A stretch of 64,000 bases of DNA from Canna indica (taxonomy: Eukaryota; Streptophyta; Magnoliopsida; Zingiberales; Cannaceae), in NCBI GenBank assembly GCA_034359265.1, contig CP136890.1:87073501-87137500 (forward strand). Reading direction: 5' to 3'. The notes under the pieces were generated by a model. The model was not told where the DNA came from. It did no database searches and saw only the letters and a program-made list of their open reading frames with translations. Made by a program: the position numbers and the translations under genes. Positions 1 to 11,559 of the stretch are shown here, in pieces. The first letter of the stretch is position 1. Each line of letters begins with the position of its first letter.

Positions 1-1067
1 ATTAACTAATAAATAAATTGTGATGGCAAAGAAGAGTTAGGGGAATAAAAGATGCTCACACAAAAAGGACGACGCAAGCGTGAGTCGTGGTGGCGCAAGG
101 GCAACACGAGCGTGAGTCGTAAATTTATTGTGGATTTGTGATGTGAATATTTTGAAACAATAAAAAATAAATTGATGAAATTTTATATTAGTTAATAAGA
201 GAGAAAACTTTTATAATATATATATATATAATGCTTTTAGGTTATTAAAATATATTTTTTTCATTTGATCTCTTAAAATATCTTTATTTTTTCGTTTAGT
301 CTCATATTTTATCTTTAATCCATATGAGCATTGACACTTAACAACAAAAGTAATAGATGGATCAAACGAAAACGAAAATAGATTTTGATATACTAAACGG
401 GAAGTATTTAAAAAGGATGGACCAAACAGAAAAGCGTGATATTTTGGAGGACCAACCTATGATTAAGCCTATTTTTTATTAACTTTGTGTTTTTGAAATA
501 TTATATAATTTAAAATTTATTATTTTTAAATGAGTTATTTATGCTTATACGATTTTAATTGGTAGAGATTATTTTATTTTTGTATTATTTATGTTTATCC
601 ATAAAATTTAGATAATTAAGAATAATTTTTTACTTTAATAGTTAAACAAAAGTTTACTATTAAAATTTTAGAAAAATATATTTTAAATTTCTATAGTTAT
701 TTATATATTATATAATTGGATCTTTATTTTATATACCTTAAAAATGATATTCTTATTTTATAATTTTAGTTATATATTTGATGAAAAGATTAAAATAAAA
801 AATAGTTTAATTATTAATATTAAATTATATTTTTTGAAATTATTATAAGTTTTAAAATTAATTTAAATTATATATAATTATACCACGCGCGAGGCCGCGA
901 GCGCAAGATCTCGACTAGTTTCTCGCGTAAAACCAAATCGTACACGCGCATACAACGCACGCGCGCACATACCACAAATATCTTGGAGACCGGCTCGTCT
1001 TTCCTCCTGACCAAAAGACTTCTCCTTGTCACGATAACTTCACCGTCGCTCTATACAGAAGGGGGAA
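1..1067. other. AT-rich upstream region and probable promoter of the TPR gene
   Basis: About 880 bases are strongly AT-rich with no coding pattern. A short stretch near 235-480 resembles the end of a plant MITE, but I could not match two ends. Composition switches abruptly at about 883 to a GC-rich segment with many CGCG steps that runs to the first ATG at 1068. This is typical of a promoter and 5' UTR ahead of a GC-rich first exon. I see no clear TATA box. Confidence 0.5.
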
Positions 1068-4000
1068 ATGGCCGCCGCCCTTCTCCTCGGGAACTTGGCG
1101 CCCTTACTCGACGCCAGCTCCCCCAGGGCTGCCATGGCCGCTGACCGCGCTGCTAGCGGCTGCGGAAAGACCTGGTATCCAGAGCTGTCCATGTCTCGCC
1201 CTTCGAGGAGGGAACCCGCCGCCGCTCCCTTGGCCGCCCACGCTCTGGCCTTTCACGATACCGCCGACTCTGGAAGCGAATCCGGCGCGGCCCCCAGGAT
1301 TGCCTTCCGCCAGAGAAGGGGCGCTGGCTCCAGGGTCGGCGCGGCCGGCTCCGATGGCGTCGGTGGGAATGGAGGGCAAGACAGCGACGCCGAAGGCAAC
1401 TGGGAGGAGGATCTCCGGAGCCGATTGAAGGAAATGGAGGAGATGCAGGAGCTCGAAAAGAAGGCTGCGGAGTTGGTAGCAGAGGACAACGACGAAGGTA
1501 AAGAGGAGAGCGAGGAGGAAAAGAGGGAACGCGTTCGGAGGGAGCTCGAAAAGGTTCCCCCTTTTTCACCTCTCACCTTCAGTTTCTTAGTCTTCTTTGC
1601 AGGTTTTGGACCAAATTCATAGCTTTAGCATGAAATTTTAGGATCTTAATTCTGATTTACTCATGCCTACAATCATGAGCCAGAGATACTGGTTTTTGTT
1701 TGATCAGTTCGCCAGAGGAGAATTTGATACTGAATGTTGTGCTGCTGTTGTTTGTTTGGCAAAAGTAGGTTGCAAGGGAGCAGGCAGAACGGAGGAAGAC
1801 GGCCAAACTGATGTTTGAGCTAGGGCAGAAGGCTTATGGCAAGGGAATGTATTCTCGGGCAATTGAATTCCTGGAAGCTGCGCTTACTATCATTCCAAGG
1901 CCCACACTCCTAGGTGGTGAGGTATTGAACTCTGAAACGGGGAAACGGCCGGAAACTATCCCGAAACGTGTTTGAATCTCTGCATGTACTCCCCTTTATT
2001 TTTTTATTTAAGGAAACGATAGGGAGAAGGAAACAGAAAATTTTCAACACTCCTAAAAAAAAATATTTTTAAGATTGATGTGAATATTTTTTGGTATTTT
2101 TATACATTATTTATATTATATTAATTATAAAAATATATTATTTTGTTAAGGTTTCCTCAACGTTTTCTCGTATCCTATATTTTTTTAAAATTGTTGTTTC
2201 TCCGTTTCGTACCGTGTCATGTTTTCCGTTCCCTTTTCATGCTAAATAGGTATTGAAAATTATAAGCATTTGAGATCTCTGTTGGTCACAGAAAATTTAT
2301 AGAGAGACTTCTGCATACATTGGACTCAGACAACAGACATGAAGCGGAATGACTCGGTTCTCAGCCTGATAATATAGCAAAAGCATACGTTGAGAAATTG
2401 TCATTTTACAAGTGTGAATTGAAGCTTACCAAGAGACTTTTAAATGGTCTAATTGCATATTCTATATGATTGCAGATTCAAATATGGCTTGCAATGGCTT
2501 ACGAGGCCAATAATCGTCATAGAGACTGCATTGCCTTGTACCAGCAGTTGGAGAAGCAGCATCCTAGTGTCAGCATTAGACGTCAAGCTGCTGAACTTCG
2601 TTATATCTTGCAAGCACCCAAACTTAAGATATCAAAGGATGAGATGGTCTCAATACCATTAATTGGGTCCAGTTATGACTGGTTAGTTCTCTTACTGAGA
2701 TATGTTTTTCATTGTCTTGTTATAAGTTGTCAATTTAATGAGTCAAGATATTCTAGATTTTCAGTTGTTCTATTAGCCCATTCATCCTGTTCTCTCCTAC
2801 TTCTTCATATTATGTGGTTTTCAGTATAAATTCAGTTTGATTTAGTCAAGATATTATTTGTGCTGAAAACTACCTCTGCTTGTAGCAGGATGTAATGATT
2901 GATGGTTTTGTTCTTAGATAATTTCATAATCACATTTTTGGAACTACTACTAGATTAAAGATTATTGCATGCTTTTTTTAACTTGTTTGTTATATTTTGT
3001 CTCACTTAACCTGAAAAGTGGTTGCCTTATATTGGTTCTGTAGTATATAGCTCTTAGACTGAGCTTTGAAAAATATTGCTTCAGTATGTCTTCCATGATA
3101 GGCGCACATTTAGAAAGTATGATCTCATGAATTTTATTTTGGGATTATCTTCTTTCTTTCATAGGAGTGTATTATATACTTAATGATGTAGGGACTTCCT
3201 TTTTGTTTTCATTTATGGTTTGGTTTTTTGTAGCAATTTGTTATGTTAGATATAGTAGTAAACTACATACATTATTGTATATAGAGACTTTGGTATTTAG
3301 TAGACTACATACCCTGATTATTAGTGCGAAGCAAATTGGTAAGTCACTTTTCTCTTTATTCCTCTATTGTTAGCATTTCAGCAATGATAAAATGTATCTA
3401 TACTTCATTACTCATGTATGTAGGAAGCAAGGTCAAAAAAGGGCAATATTTATCTTGTTGTATCAAGTGTTGGAAATCTTGATCTTTGATATGTATCTTC
3501 TTCTTTTCCTTTGAGAAGGCGGGTTATCTTGGTCATGTCTTCATCCACCTAAACATTGTTACATATCAGAAGGATGCCCTTGAAAAGGGAAACTATGGTT
3601 CTTTCTTGACCAATTAACAATAGATGTGTAATGATACGTCCAAAATGCTAGAATCTTATTTCAAATTCGAAAACTAAGATGCAACTATAAGTTAAATAAT
3701 TTTGCACCTACCTAGATGAGTTCATAAAATGATTTGGTAGTCAATTTACTAAGTGTAGTATTTTTTGAAAAATTACAGATACAATATACTTCAGTTTAAC
3801 ACAAAATAATGCCAATCAATAATAAAAACAAATATTTTCTCATATTAAAAAATTTGAAGCGGCAAGAAAATTTTACTATACACTTTTGTGAAGCTAATCC
3901 AGTCATGCACATGTTGCTGATTCCATTTAAGTTGAAGTTATAAATTTGCAACATAATGTAAATGCAAAATTTGCAACATAATATGGATGTCTAATAATCA

Positions 4001-5046
4001 TTTTATGACCATTAATTTTCGTGATAACAACATCATACCAAATTTTTGGCAGTAGTTTAATTTAAGGATCATACCAAACATCACATCATACGAAGGACTT
4101 GGGGATTATGTAAATGCAAAAAAAGTCGCGTTTGACAACATTATGCAAACATCATGTGTGGGACATAATCCTTGAGTTCTTGCATTTACATCAGAAAGCC
4201 TATATCTGACCTATCAATTATGATGTTTATCTTTCATGTGCATGACAATTCAATTTATATTTAGTGCTATTTGGTTTTCTTATATTTTTCATAAAGCCTA
4301 TAAGCCATATGTAGTTTCTCGTGAATTTTCTGTTATGATTTATTGGCTAATGTTACCCATTTCTATGAAGCATTCATATGTTTCAGCAAGTAGTCTAATC
4401 TTATGATCCTTGACTAACATCTCTAGTCGTACAAGTCTAATTGATTATTTACTTGTCAGCTAAGCTAGTCCTATATTTTATAAGAAATTAAAGAATGTAA
4501 ACCCTCTATTTTCTCTGAGGAAAATTCATCTGTATATACTTCTGTTTAGGCAACATTTGGTAGGTTTTACTAGTGCTCTCTGAGTATAATAATTGATGTG
4601 TTCATTGTACCTCAAACAAAAATAATTATATCTGATACCGGAAAACTTTGCTGTAATCCTAAATAGGCTAAATAGATGAATGTTGCCTTTTCTATGGTCA
4701 AAGATGAAACAGTAGGATGTTCTTAGCTTGAAAGGAGACATTACATGATGAACATTTCATGACCTGGCACTCATTGAGCATCCATTTAAGTTTATATATA
4801 TGATGAACTGTCATCTAATATGCAACACAAAATAACAGGTATGCTGGCACTTGGAGCGACAAGTACAAGAACCAGGATCAAAGAATAAAGGCGACAAAGA
4901 CAGACCAACTTCCACCATCGAAGGACTACTGGGGTGACTTCCTTGGTTGGCGTCCGCCAACTGGATTGGGCAAGAACAGGGTCTTCTGGGTTATTGTCAC
5001 ATTATGGCTTGGCCTAATTGGAACAGCCATTATCCTACAAAGATGA
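1068..5046 (+). CDS. Chloroplast-type TPR protein with C-terminal membrane anchor (4 exons)
   Basis: Four exons join into a 350-residue protein: 1068-1553, 1769-1921, 2476-2681 and 4839-5046, all with GT-AG introns and the frame kept. Residues 1-60 are rich in Ala, Ser and Arg, as in a chloroplast transit peptide. Residues about 105-172 are highly charged and probably coiled coil. TPR-like helices follow (KLMFELGQKAYGKGMYSRAI at 175-194, then the segment starting IQIWLAMAYEANNRH at 214). A hydrophobic segment at about 330-348 (VFWVIVTLWLGLIG) ends the protein and suggests a membrane anchor. It closely resembles the plant TPR family of Arabidopsis At2g37400, At3g53560 and At5g02590, recalled as chloroplast proteins of unknown biochemical role. 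The third intron is 2.16 kb. The ATG at 1068 is the first in the open frame. No break was seen, so the gene is probably functional. Confidence 0.88.
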
Positions 5047-5378
5047 AGATTTTTGTTGTGTGGATCATAAAAGATCATTGTTTATGGGATAGACTTCTTC
5101 CTGCAGTCGGTGCATCCATTTCACATTGGCATGATTACTTGCATTAAGAATATTATATGCAAACAAGTTCCACAGGATATCTACCCTCTTGCGATACCTC
5201 TTTTCTCTTGCAGATATCAAAGAATGTGCAAATTGTAAACTATGCTTGATGGAGGGGATTCTTGTATTTTTACAAATATTGTTTTTTTTTTCATTATCTT
5301 TTACTTATAGATACATCATTCTGTGTTGCCTTCTGAAAGCCTCGGCGTACCAAGAAAAATATTTAGAGTGTTGAGTAT
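5047..5378. other. 3' UTR and downstream region of the TPR gene
   Basis: Non-coding, AT-rich sequence follows the stop codon. It contains a run of T at about 5280-5290 and a possible polyadenylation region, but I cannot assign a precise site. No gene or repeat was recognised. Confidence 0.4.
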
Positions 5379-5699
5379 TGTTAAGAAATTAGTGAGCCTA
5401 ATTTATTCCAAAAGTTAGTTTAATGGGATAGGATTGTTCAAATTATTTAAAGATTATCTTGGTCATATTTTTAACCAATATGAGATTTTAACACACTCTC
5501 ATCATGGACATTTGGAGCGTGGAGTTTTGCAGGACTGGACATCTGCGGGTGGCACAATATTAATCACAGGTTTGGTTCTGATATCATGTTAAGAAATTAA
5601 TGGATCTAACTCATCCTAAAAGCTAGCTCATGGGGAGAGGATTGTTCAAATTTTTTAAAGACTATCTTGATCATATTTTTAATCAATGTGAGACTTTAA
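5379..5699 (-). mobile_element. TRIM-like miniature retrotransposon
   Basis: Two direct repeats of about 115 bp, at 5379-5493 and 5587-5699, both start TGTTAAGAAATT and are clearly related, with scattered substitutions. The 90 bp between them ends in a segment (GGTTCTGATATCA) that, read on the minus strand, resembles an initiator-Met tRNA primer-binding site next to a long terminal repeat. The flanks AGTAT and AGTAC may be a decayed 5 bp target duplication. There is no coding sequence. The layout fits a TRIM in minus orientation. The right repeat has lost its terminal CA, so the boundary is approximate. Confidence 0.6.
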
Positions 5700-5992
5700 A
5701 AAGTACTCTTTAAACTTATTGAACATGTTTCAAGAAAAAAAAAATAGCAAATAACTTGTAAGTGCAATACTGTTTAAGGTTGCCCTTGCTGCCCAATTAA
5801 TTATGCATAGTACATGTCATAGTGATTTGCCTGCCTTTTAGATTTTTTTCGTTAAATGTTTTCGAGAAATCTATGTAAATGATTCTTCTTTTGGGTTTTA
5901 TTGCAAAAGATTTTATTTTAGGCTTATCACAGAGGGACCATATAGGGGTTATTATATTGGATTAGCAAAAGTGATCTTTGACAAAATAAGAC

Positions 5993-6559
5993 TAGGGATG
6001 ATAATATTATCCGTTTAGGCGGATACTCGTGGGTATTTATCCATTTATGATGGGTATGGGAGTAGTTTTCTATCCGCGGGAATTTCGCGGGTAATTTTTC
6101 TTACTCGTTTATTATATGGGACATGTACGAATATTATAGTACTCGTACCCGCGGGTATCCTTTACCCGCGAAAATTACTAAATTACAATATTATTCTCGG
6201 TACATATACTAAAAAAATTCTAACCTAATTCAATACTCATATATTTTATGTTTTGTAATCTTATGATGACGATGTTATCAAAATATTGTGTATTTATCAA
6301 AATAAAATTATTATACTTGAAGTTGTTATCAAAATACTTGAAGAGTTAAAGTGTTATTAAAATATTATAATTTATATTTTTTTAAAGTGTCATGGGTACC
6401 CGCCAATACCCGTGGGTATCCGTCCCTCCGCGGGTAATTAAATGGGTATTCATTTTTGATACCCGCGGAGAATAAATGGGTAACGGGTACTCGTTTATTT
6501 CGCGGGGCGAGTAGCGGGTAGGCACCTCCCGTACTCGCCCCGCCCCGTTGACATCCCTA
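5993..6559. mobile_element. hAT-type MITE (567 bp)
   Basis: Ends are TAGGGATGATAA on the left and, inverted, TAGGGATGTCAACGGGG on the right. The flanking octamers AATAAGAC (5985-5992) and AATAATAC (6560-6567) match at 7 of 8 positions, as expected of a hAT target duplication. The interior is full of GGGTA and CCCGC motifs and is non-coding. It lies just left of the first recognisable LINE segment, so it may also sit inside that LINE. Confidence 0.8.
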
Positions 6560-6567
6560 AATAATAC

Positions 6568-6821
6568 CATTGTTGAAGAAATTTATAGGTCTGGAACAGA
6601 CTGCATATGTATCAAAATGACACATACAAGATAATATCTTAACCGTGACTGAGATCATAAATTCTGTCCATTTTTCAAAGGCAAAAAGGCCCTTTATTAT
6701 ACTGAAGATAGGCCTAAAAAGACCTATGACAGAGTAAGTTGGGAAGCTATATATGAAGTTATGTTTTGTATGGGTTTTTCTTGGAAAGTATTCGACTGGA
6801 TAAAAGGATGAATTGAAAATA
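6568..6821 (+). pseudogene. LINE fragment A: reverse transcriptase, fingers region
   Basis: The segment at about 6690-6820 reads as the KAYDRVSW region of a plant L1-type LINE reverse transcriptase (here KKTYDRVSWEAIYEVMFCMG), with stops and frameshifts. It stops exactly at the TAA target site of the Harbinger transposon, and reverse transcriptase coding continues at 14157 on the other side. The segment 6568-6690 may be an earlier, more decayed part (NNTIVEEIYRS-like) and is less certain. The element is dead. Confidence 0.7.
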
Positions 6822-7396
6822 TAAGGGCCTGTTTGTTTGCCCTATTTTGGGTTTTCGTTTTCGCCCAAAAATGAAAACCGGGTCGAAAACCTGTTTGTTG
6901 ACAGAAAACACATGAGTTTTCAGTTCGTGTTTCGCAAAAATGGCTTTTCGCGAAAAGCCATTTAACACACGAACTCGAAAACTACTGGGAGTAGTTTTCA
7001 TGGTTTTCGCGAAAACTCGCAAAAAGTGTGGTGGCATACTTGTAAATATCATGCCATTTTCGCACTTTTCACCCGTTTCGCCCGAAAACCGAACAAAACC
7101 GAGACGCCCGTTAGGGCTCCTCACTCGACGCTCGACCCTCTCTCTTTCTATCCTCACTCGACTCCTTGCGGCGATAGGCAACAACTTATCGCCACCTCTT
7201 GGAATCCATCGCCGGTGGTGCAAATCGATCGCCGCCTGTTGAAATCGACGTCGACGGCCTCTTCCTTCCTTTCCACTACAGGTTTAGCTCATTTGATCTA
7301 TGGTTTCCACATGCATTCGTGTTTGATCTATATTTTTCCAGATCTATTTTTGATGGGTTTTTTCGATTCTTTTTTATCTTGTGTTTTGATTGTTAC

Positions 7397-8070
7397 CCGA
7401 ACTAGGGTTTTGATGCGTAGCCGAACTAGGGTTTCGATGATTTTTGATCTTTTGTTTTGATTGTTACCCAAACTAGGATTTTGATGTGTAGCCGATCTAG
7501 GGTTTTGATGATTTTTGATCTTCTATTTTGATTGTTACCCGAACTAGGGTTTTGATGTGTAGCCGATCTAGGGTTTCGATGATTTGATCTTCTATTTTGA
7601 TTGTTACTCGAACTAGGGTTTTGATTTTTCATCGATTGCCTCTTTTATTTTGATTGTTACCCAAACTAGGGTTTTGAAGTTAATGTAGCCGATTGCCTCT
7701 TCTGTTTTGATTGTTACTCGAACTAGGGTTTTGATGTGTAGTCGATCTAGGGTTTCTATTATTTGATCTTCTATTTTGATTGTTACCCGAACTAGGGTTT
7801 TGAAGTTAATATAGCCGATCTAGGGTTTCGATTATTTGATCTTTTGTTTTGATTGTTTCCCGAACTAGGGTTTTGAAGTTAATGTAGTTGATTGCCTCTT
7901 CTATTTTGATTGTTACTCGAACTAGGGTTTTGAAGTTAATGTAGTCGATTGCCTCTTCTGTTTTGATTCTTACCCGAACTAGGGTTTTGATGTTAATATA
8001 GTCGATTGCCTCTTCTATTTTGATTGTTATCCGAACTAGGGTTTTGATGTGTAGCCGATCTAGGGTTTCG
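7397..8070 (+). repeat. Telo-box-rich tandem repeat in Harbinger 5' region
   Basis: About 16 copies of CTAGGGTTT, the reverse of the plant telo-box AAACCCTA, lie in about 670 bp. The repeating phrase is GTTACCCGAACTAGGGTTTT alternating with GCCGATCTAGGGTTTCG, at irregular spacing of about 25-75 bp. No long open frame explains it. It lies upstream of the Myb-like ORF, in the expected promoter and leader position. Confidence 0.85.
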
Positions 8071-8089
8071 ATTATTTGATCTTCTGTTT

Positions 8090-8725
8090 ATTCATTTATA
8101 TGTTGTTCTAATATATACTGTTCTGTTAGATTGTTTTATGTGGGTCTTGAAGTTAATGTATACTATTCTGTTTATTCATTTGTATGTTGTTCTAATATAT
8201 ACTATTCTGTTTGTTTATATACTGTTCTGTCAGATTGTTTTGTGTGGGTCTTGAAGTTAATGTATAATGTTCTGTTTATTCATTTGTATGTTGTTCTAAT
8301 ATATACTGTTCTGATTGTTTATATATTATTTTATCATATCTTATGTGTTAATGTATATTGTTCTGTTTATTCATTTGTATGTTGTTCTAATATATACTGT
8401 TCTGTTTTAATATATGCTTTTCTGTCAGATTGTTTTATATGGGTCTTGAAGTTAATGTATACTGTTCTGTTTATTCATTTATATGTTGTTCTAATATATA
8501 CTGTTCTGTTTTAATATATGATATTCTGTCAGATTATTTTATGTGAGTCTTGAAGTTAATGTATATTGTTCTGTTTATTCATTTGTATGTTGTTCTAATA
8601 TATACTGTTCTATTTTAATATATGTTGGTCTGTCATATCTTATATGGGTCTTGAAGTTAATGTATACTGTTCAGTTTATTCATTTGAATGTTGTTCTAAT
8701 ATATATATATATACTGTTATGTGAT
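8090..8725 (+). repeat. Minisatellite upstream of Harbinger ORF1
   Basis: About six imperfect copies of an AT-rich unit run in tandem. Each contains TTGAAGTTAATGTATACTGT, then TTATTCATTTGTATGTTG and a TTCTAATATATACTGTTCTG block. Copy spacing is roughly 100-130 bp. The open frames across it only reflect the repeat and are not genes. Confidence 0.8.
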
Positions 8726-8739
8726 AATAGAAATAATAA

Positions 8740-9549
8740 ATGGGTGGCCATCGTAATCCAAGGGAGAAGTCAGAAAATTGGTCCAAAGATACTACTGAAT
8801 CCTTTTTGTTTATACTTCATAATATACAAATAGAATTTGGTAATTTGAATTTTAACAAGACTGTGTGGGAAGAGATTAGCACTAGACTTGCGAAAAAATG
8901 TGGCACTAGGTACCATGTTGATAAGATTAAGGCAAAGAAACTTCGCCTTCATCGTTTGTATAAAGATTGGCAAGAACTGATTAGCCACACTAGGGTCACT
9001 TGGAATCCCGATACTGGGATGGTTGAGGCTGACGAGATCGTGTGGAATATCATGGTAGGTTTTTGTTAATAGAGTTATTTATTAGGTATCGTATTGGGTA
9101 GCATATTAATATAGTAAATTTCGTGTGCATAAAGGAGGAAAAAAAGATTATTTCAAATAATTTAGGAATGAGCCACCTCCCAATTTACTGTTGTTGGAAT
9201 TGATTTTTCAAAATCAGTCTGCAACTGGTGGGATGGCCCGATCATCTACACGGGCGCCTTTGAATTCAGATGATAAGCGACAGTTAGAGGATCAATTTTT
9301 TGGGCAGAATGTTCAGGGTAAAGAGCTTGTTGTTGTGGAACGGGAGGAGGAAGAGGAGGACACTGGGGATACTAACGATGAAATCCCTAGACGTCCTTCT
9401 GTATCTTCAAGTCACAGTAACAAACGAGGCAAACGAGGTAAATCATCGGTGACATCATCTATAGAACAAGACAAGCAAAAATTGTTTGAACTTATGAGTC
9501 AACACATTGCAGCTCGTCGTGCCCAAAGTGAGGCCGCATCAGTTGGTAC

Positions 9550-9607
<58 letters not shown>

Positions 9608-9777
9608 ATCCATATACCCCTGCAAATTGTGGTGAGCGCTTATCTAATTTGCAGGGGTTGTCTGAAGAAACACATGCTAAAACATGCACTTTCATGCTTA
9701 GTAATCCTGAAGCTCGGGAACTTATTATGATATTGCCCGATGATAAATTGATCAATTGGCTTAAGACTTTGCAGTGA
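8740..9777 (+). pseudogene. Harbinger ORF1: Myb/SANT-like DNA-binding protein, broken
   Basis: Residues 1-105 from the ATG at 8740 read as the Myb/SANT-like domain common to PIF/Harbinger ORF1 and related plant proteins (motifs TKTVWEEI-like, RLHRLYKDWQEL, TGMVEADEIVW). A likely intron begins at the GT at 9055. The next exon resumes near 9134 with the FRNEPPPNLLLLEL motif but has an in-frame TAA near 9160. The rest is acidic and Ser-rich, then proline from a 54-base C run. The conserved-looking C-terminus (EARELIMILPDDKLINWLK, stop at 9775-9777) is in a different frame from the part before the run. ORF1 helps the transposase bind element ends in this superfamily. Here it is a pseudogene. Confidence 0.75.
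9552..9605. repeat. 54-base uninterrupted C homopolymer
   Basis: Fifty-four consecutive C residues sit inside ORF1 of the Harbinger element and would encode polyproline. The coding frames on the two sides do not agree at the present length; a tract with one more C would align them. The length may be a biological expansion or a sequencing or assembly error. Confidence 0.9.
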
Positions 9778-9867
9778 GTGAGTGAACAATTCAGAAACAA
9801 TATTGTTATCTGTTTTCATGACTATGTGCACTCTTGTGTGTGCACCTTTCATTTGTTGTATTTTTTT

Positions 9868-10075
9868 CCAGCTTATATTCACTGTTATGTACTTGCACTA
9901 TTTTTTTCAGCAGCTTATATTTCAGTACTTGCACTGTTCGGGTAATTGCTATTTTTTCAGCTTATATTTCAGTACTTGCATTGTTAGCTTATATTTCAGT
10001 ACTTGCACTATTTTTTTGAATTTAGTACTTGCACTATTTTTTTGAAGTTTTTTTGAATTCAGTACTTGGCACTAT
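9868..10075 (+). repeat. Short tandem repeat between Harbinger ORF1 and transposase
   Basis: Several imperfect copies of a unit of roughly 30-35 bases contain CAGCTTATATTTCAGTACTTGCAC followed by a T run, in the spacer between the two transposon genes. No coding sense is apparent. Confidence 0.7.
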
Positions 10076-10088
10076 TTGAAATTTTAGA

Positions 10089-11440
10089 ATGAGTCATCCA
10101 TCAAATTCATCACTTAGCGAGGAAGAGGATGATGATGATTTTGAGTTTGCATTAATACTTATGATGACTATTTTGAATCTCTTGGACGAACAACTAAATC
10201 CTCCACGACGAGCAATACGCACTTCAATGTTGAGAGGAGCTGACTACGTCCAAGAGTTGATACATAGTCCGGTAAGGTGTTACGAAAATCTTCGTATGGA
10301 ACCATCTTTATTCCTAAGATTATGTAGTGAGCTTAGGAGACTAGGCTTAGAGGACAAAAAAATTTATGTGGAAGAAGCTGTGGCAATGTTCATATATATG
10401 ATTTGTCACAATGAACGAGTACGAGTAGTTGCAGAGCGATACCAACACTCGACTCAAACATGCCACAAATGGTTCAAGTATGTACTTGCGGCGATTCTAA
10501 GATTGGGAACTGAACTTATAAAACCTCGTAAACCGAACTTATAAAATCTCGTGAACCACGAATAGTACAACCGAAGATTCATGGAAATCCACGATAGCTT
10601 CCAAATTTTAAGGTAATATACACCACTTAGGCACTTTATTTTAGGCTTAATTAAGAGGTCTTACTAATCCAAGAATAATTTTGTAGAATTGCATAGGGGC
10701 AATTGATGGGACTAATGTCTCCACTTTCGTTCTTGGCAACAAATCATCTTTATATCGTGTCCGTAAGAGAACAATAACACAAAATGTGATGGCGGCCTGC
10801 GCCCATAATATGCAGTTCACATATGTGAAGGCGGGTTGAGAGGGAACCACAAATGATTTGCGGATTTTTGCACATACAATATACTCTCCTAACTCGAATT
10901 TTTCGATGCCAAACAGAGGTAAAATTCATAAACCATAGGACATTCTTGTATTGGTTTTATTACTGATACATTTTATACATTGTATTGATAGATGAATATT
11001 ACTTGGTGGATGCCGGATATCCTAATGTATTCGGATTTTTGGCACCTTATCGAGGTGAAAGATATCATCAGTCAGATTATCGTAGGCAAGGCCCAACATC
11101 TAAAAGAGAATTGTTCAACCAACGGCATTCATCTTGTCGGAATGTTATCGAACGATGCTTTGGACGCTTGAAAGCGCGTTTTCCAATCCTCAAGATGATG
11201 CCGAACTACGGGATTTCAAGACAAGGAAGTATTGTATTGGCTTGTTGTGCAATTCACAACTTTATTATTAAATATAAATTTTTTGATGAATTAGTAGAAA
11301 TTTGGAACAATGAAAAAGTTATTATTGATGATGATGATAATGAACCTACATCATCAATAGGTGAACCTTCTTCTAGCCAAAATGTAATGCATTGTATTCG
11401 TGAGGGTATGGTTAATCAACTTTGGGCGCATCGCCGCTGA
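10089..11440 (+). pseudogene. Harbinger DDE transposase, multi-exon, broken
   Basis: From the ATG at 10089, the acidic N-terminus leads into the helix-turn-helix region (YEEAVAMFIYMICH-like, then HKWFKYVLAAILRL). A 23-base tandem duplication at 10511-10556 shifts the frame and a TAG follows. After a likely intron the catalytic part resumes at about 10686 with GAIDGT (first Asp), then MAACAHNMQFTYVKAG, where a TGA replaces the Trp of the usual GWEG motif. Next come NDLRIF and, after another intron ending near 10990, YYLVDAGYPN (second Asp), and IERCFGRLKARFPIL (Glu). The stop is at 11438-11440. All three DDE residues remain recognisable, but several breaks make it non-functional. It matches the DDE_Tnp_4 (PIF/Harbinger) fold. 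Confidence 0.88.
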
Positions 11441-11559
11441 TGTATTTTCATTTTTTATATTAATAGATACAATGATGTTATTTTCATGATCCATGTTGTT
11501 TTGTTAGTGCATAATACAAATAATATACTAACATACTTGCGATATCATAACAGAATAGT

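Noticed and set aside
235..480. Possible MITE upstream of the TPR gene
   Set aside because: The right side resembles a known plant MITE end, but no matching left end or target duplication was found.
1104..1576. Three long minus-strand frames over the first exon of the TPR gene
   Set aside because: They are by-products of high GC content with few stops; the plus frame has the family match and splice sites.
7397..8070. Interstitial telomere remnant
   Set aside because: Only single AGGGTTT units occur inside longer, different repeats; there is no tandem TTTAGGG array.
8131..8833. Open frames rich in Tyr, Val and Cys
   Set aside because: They merely read through the AT-rich minisatellite; the sequence repeats itself with the DNA period.
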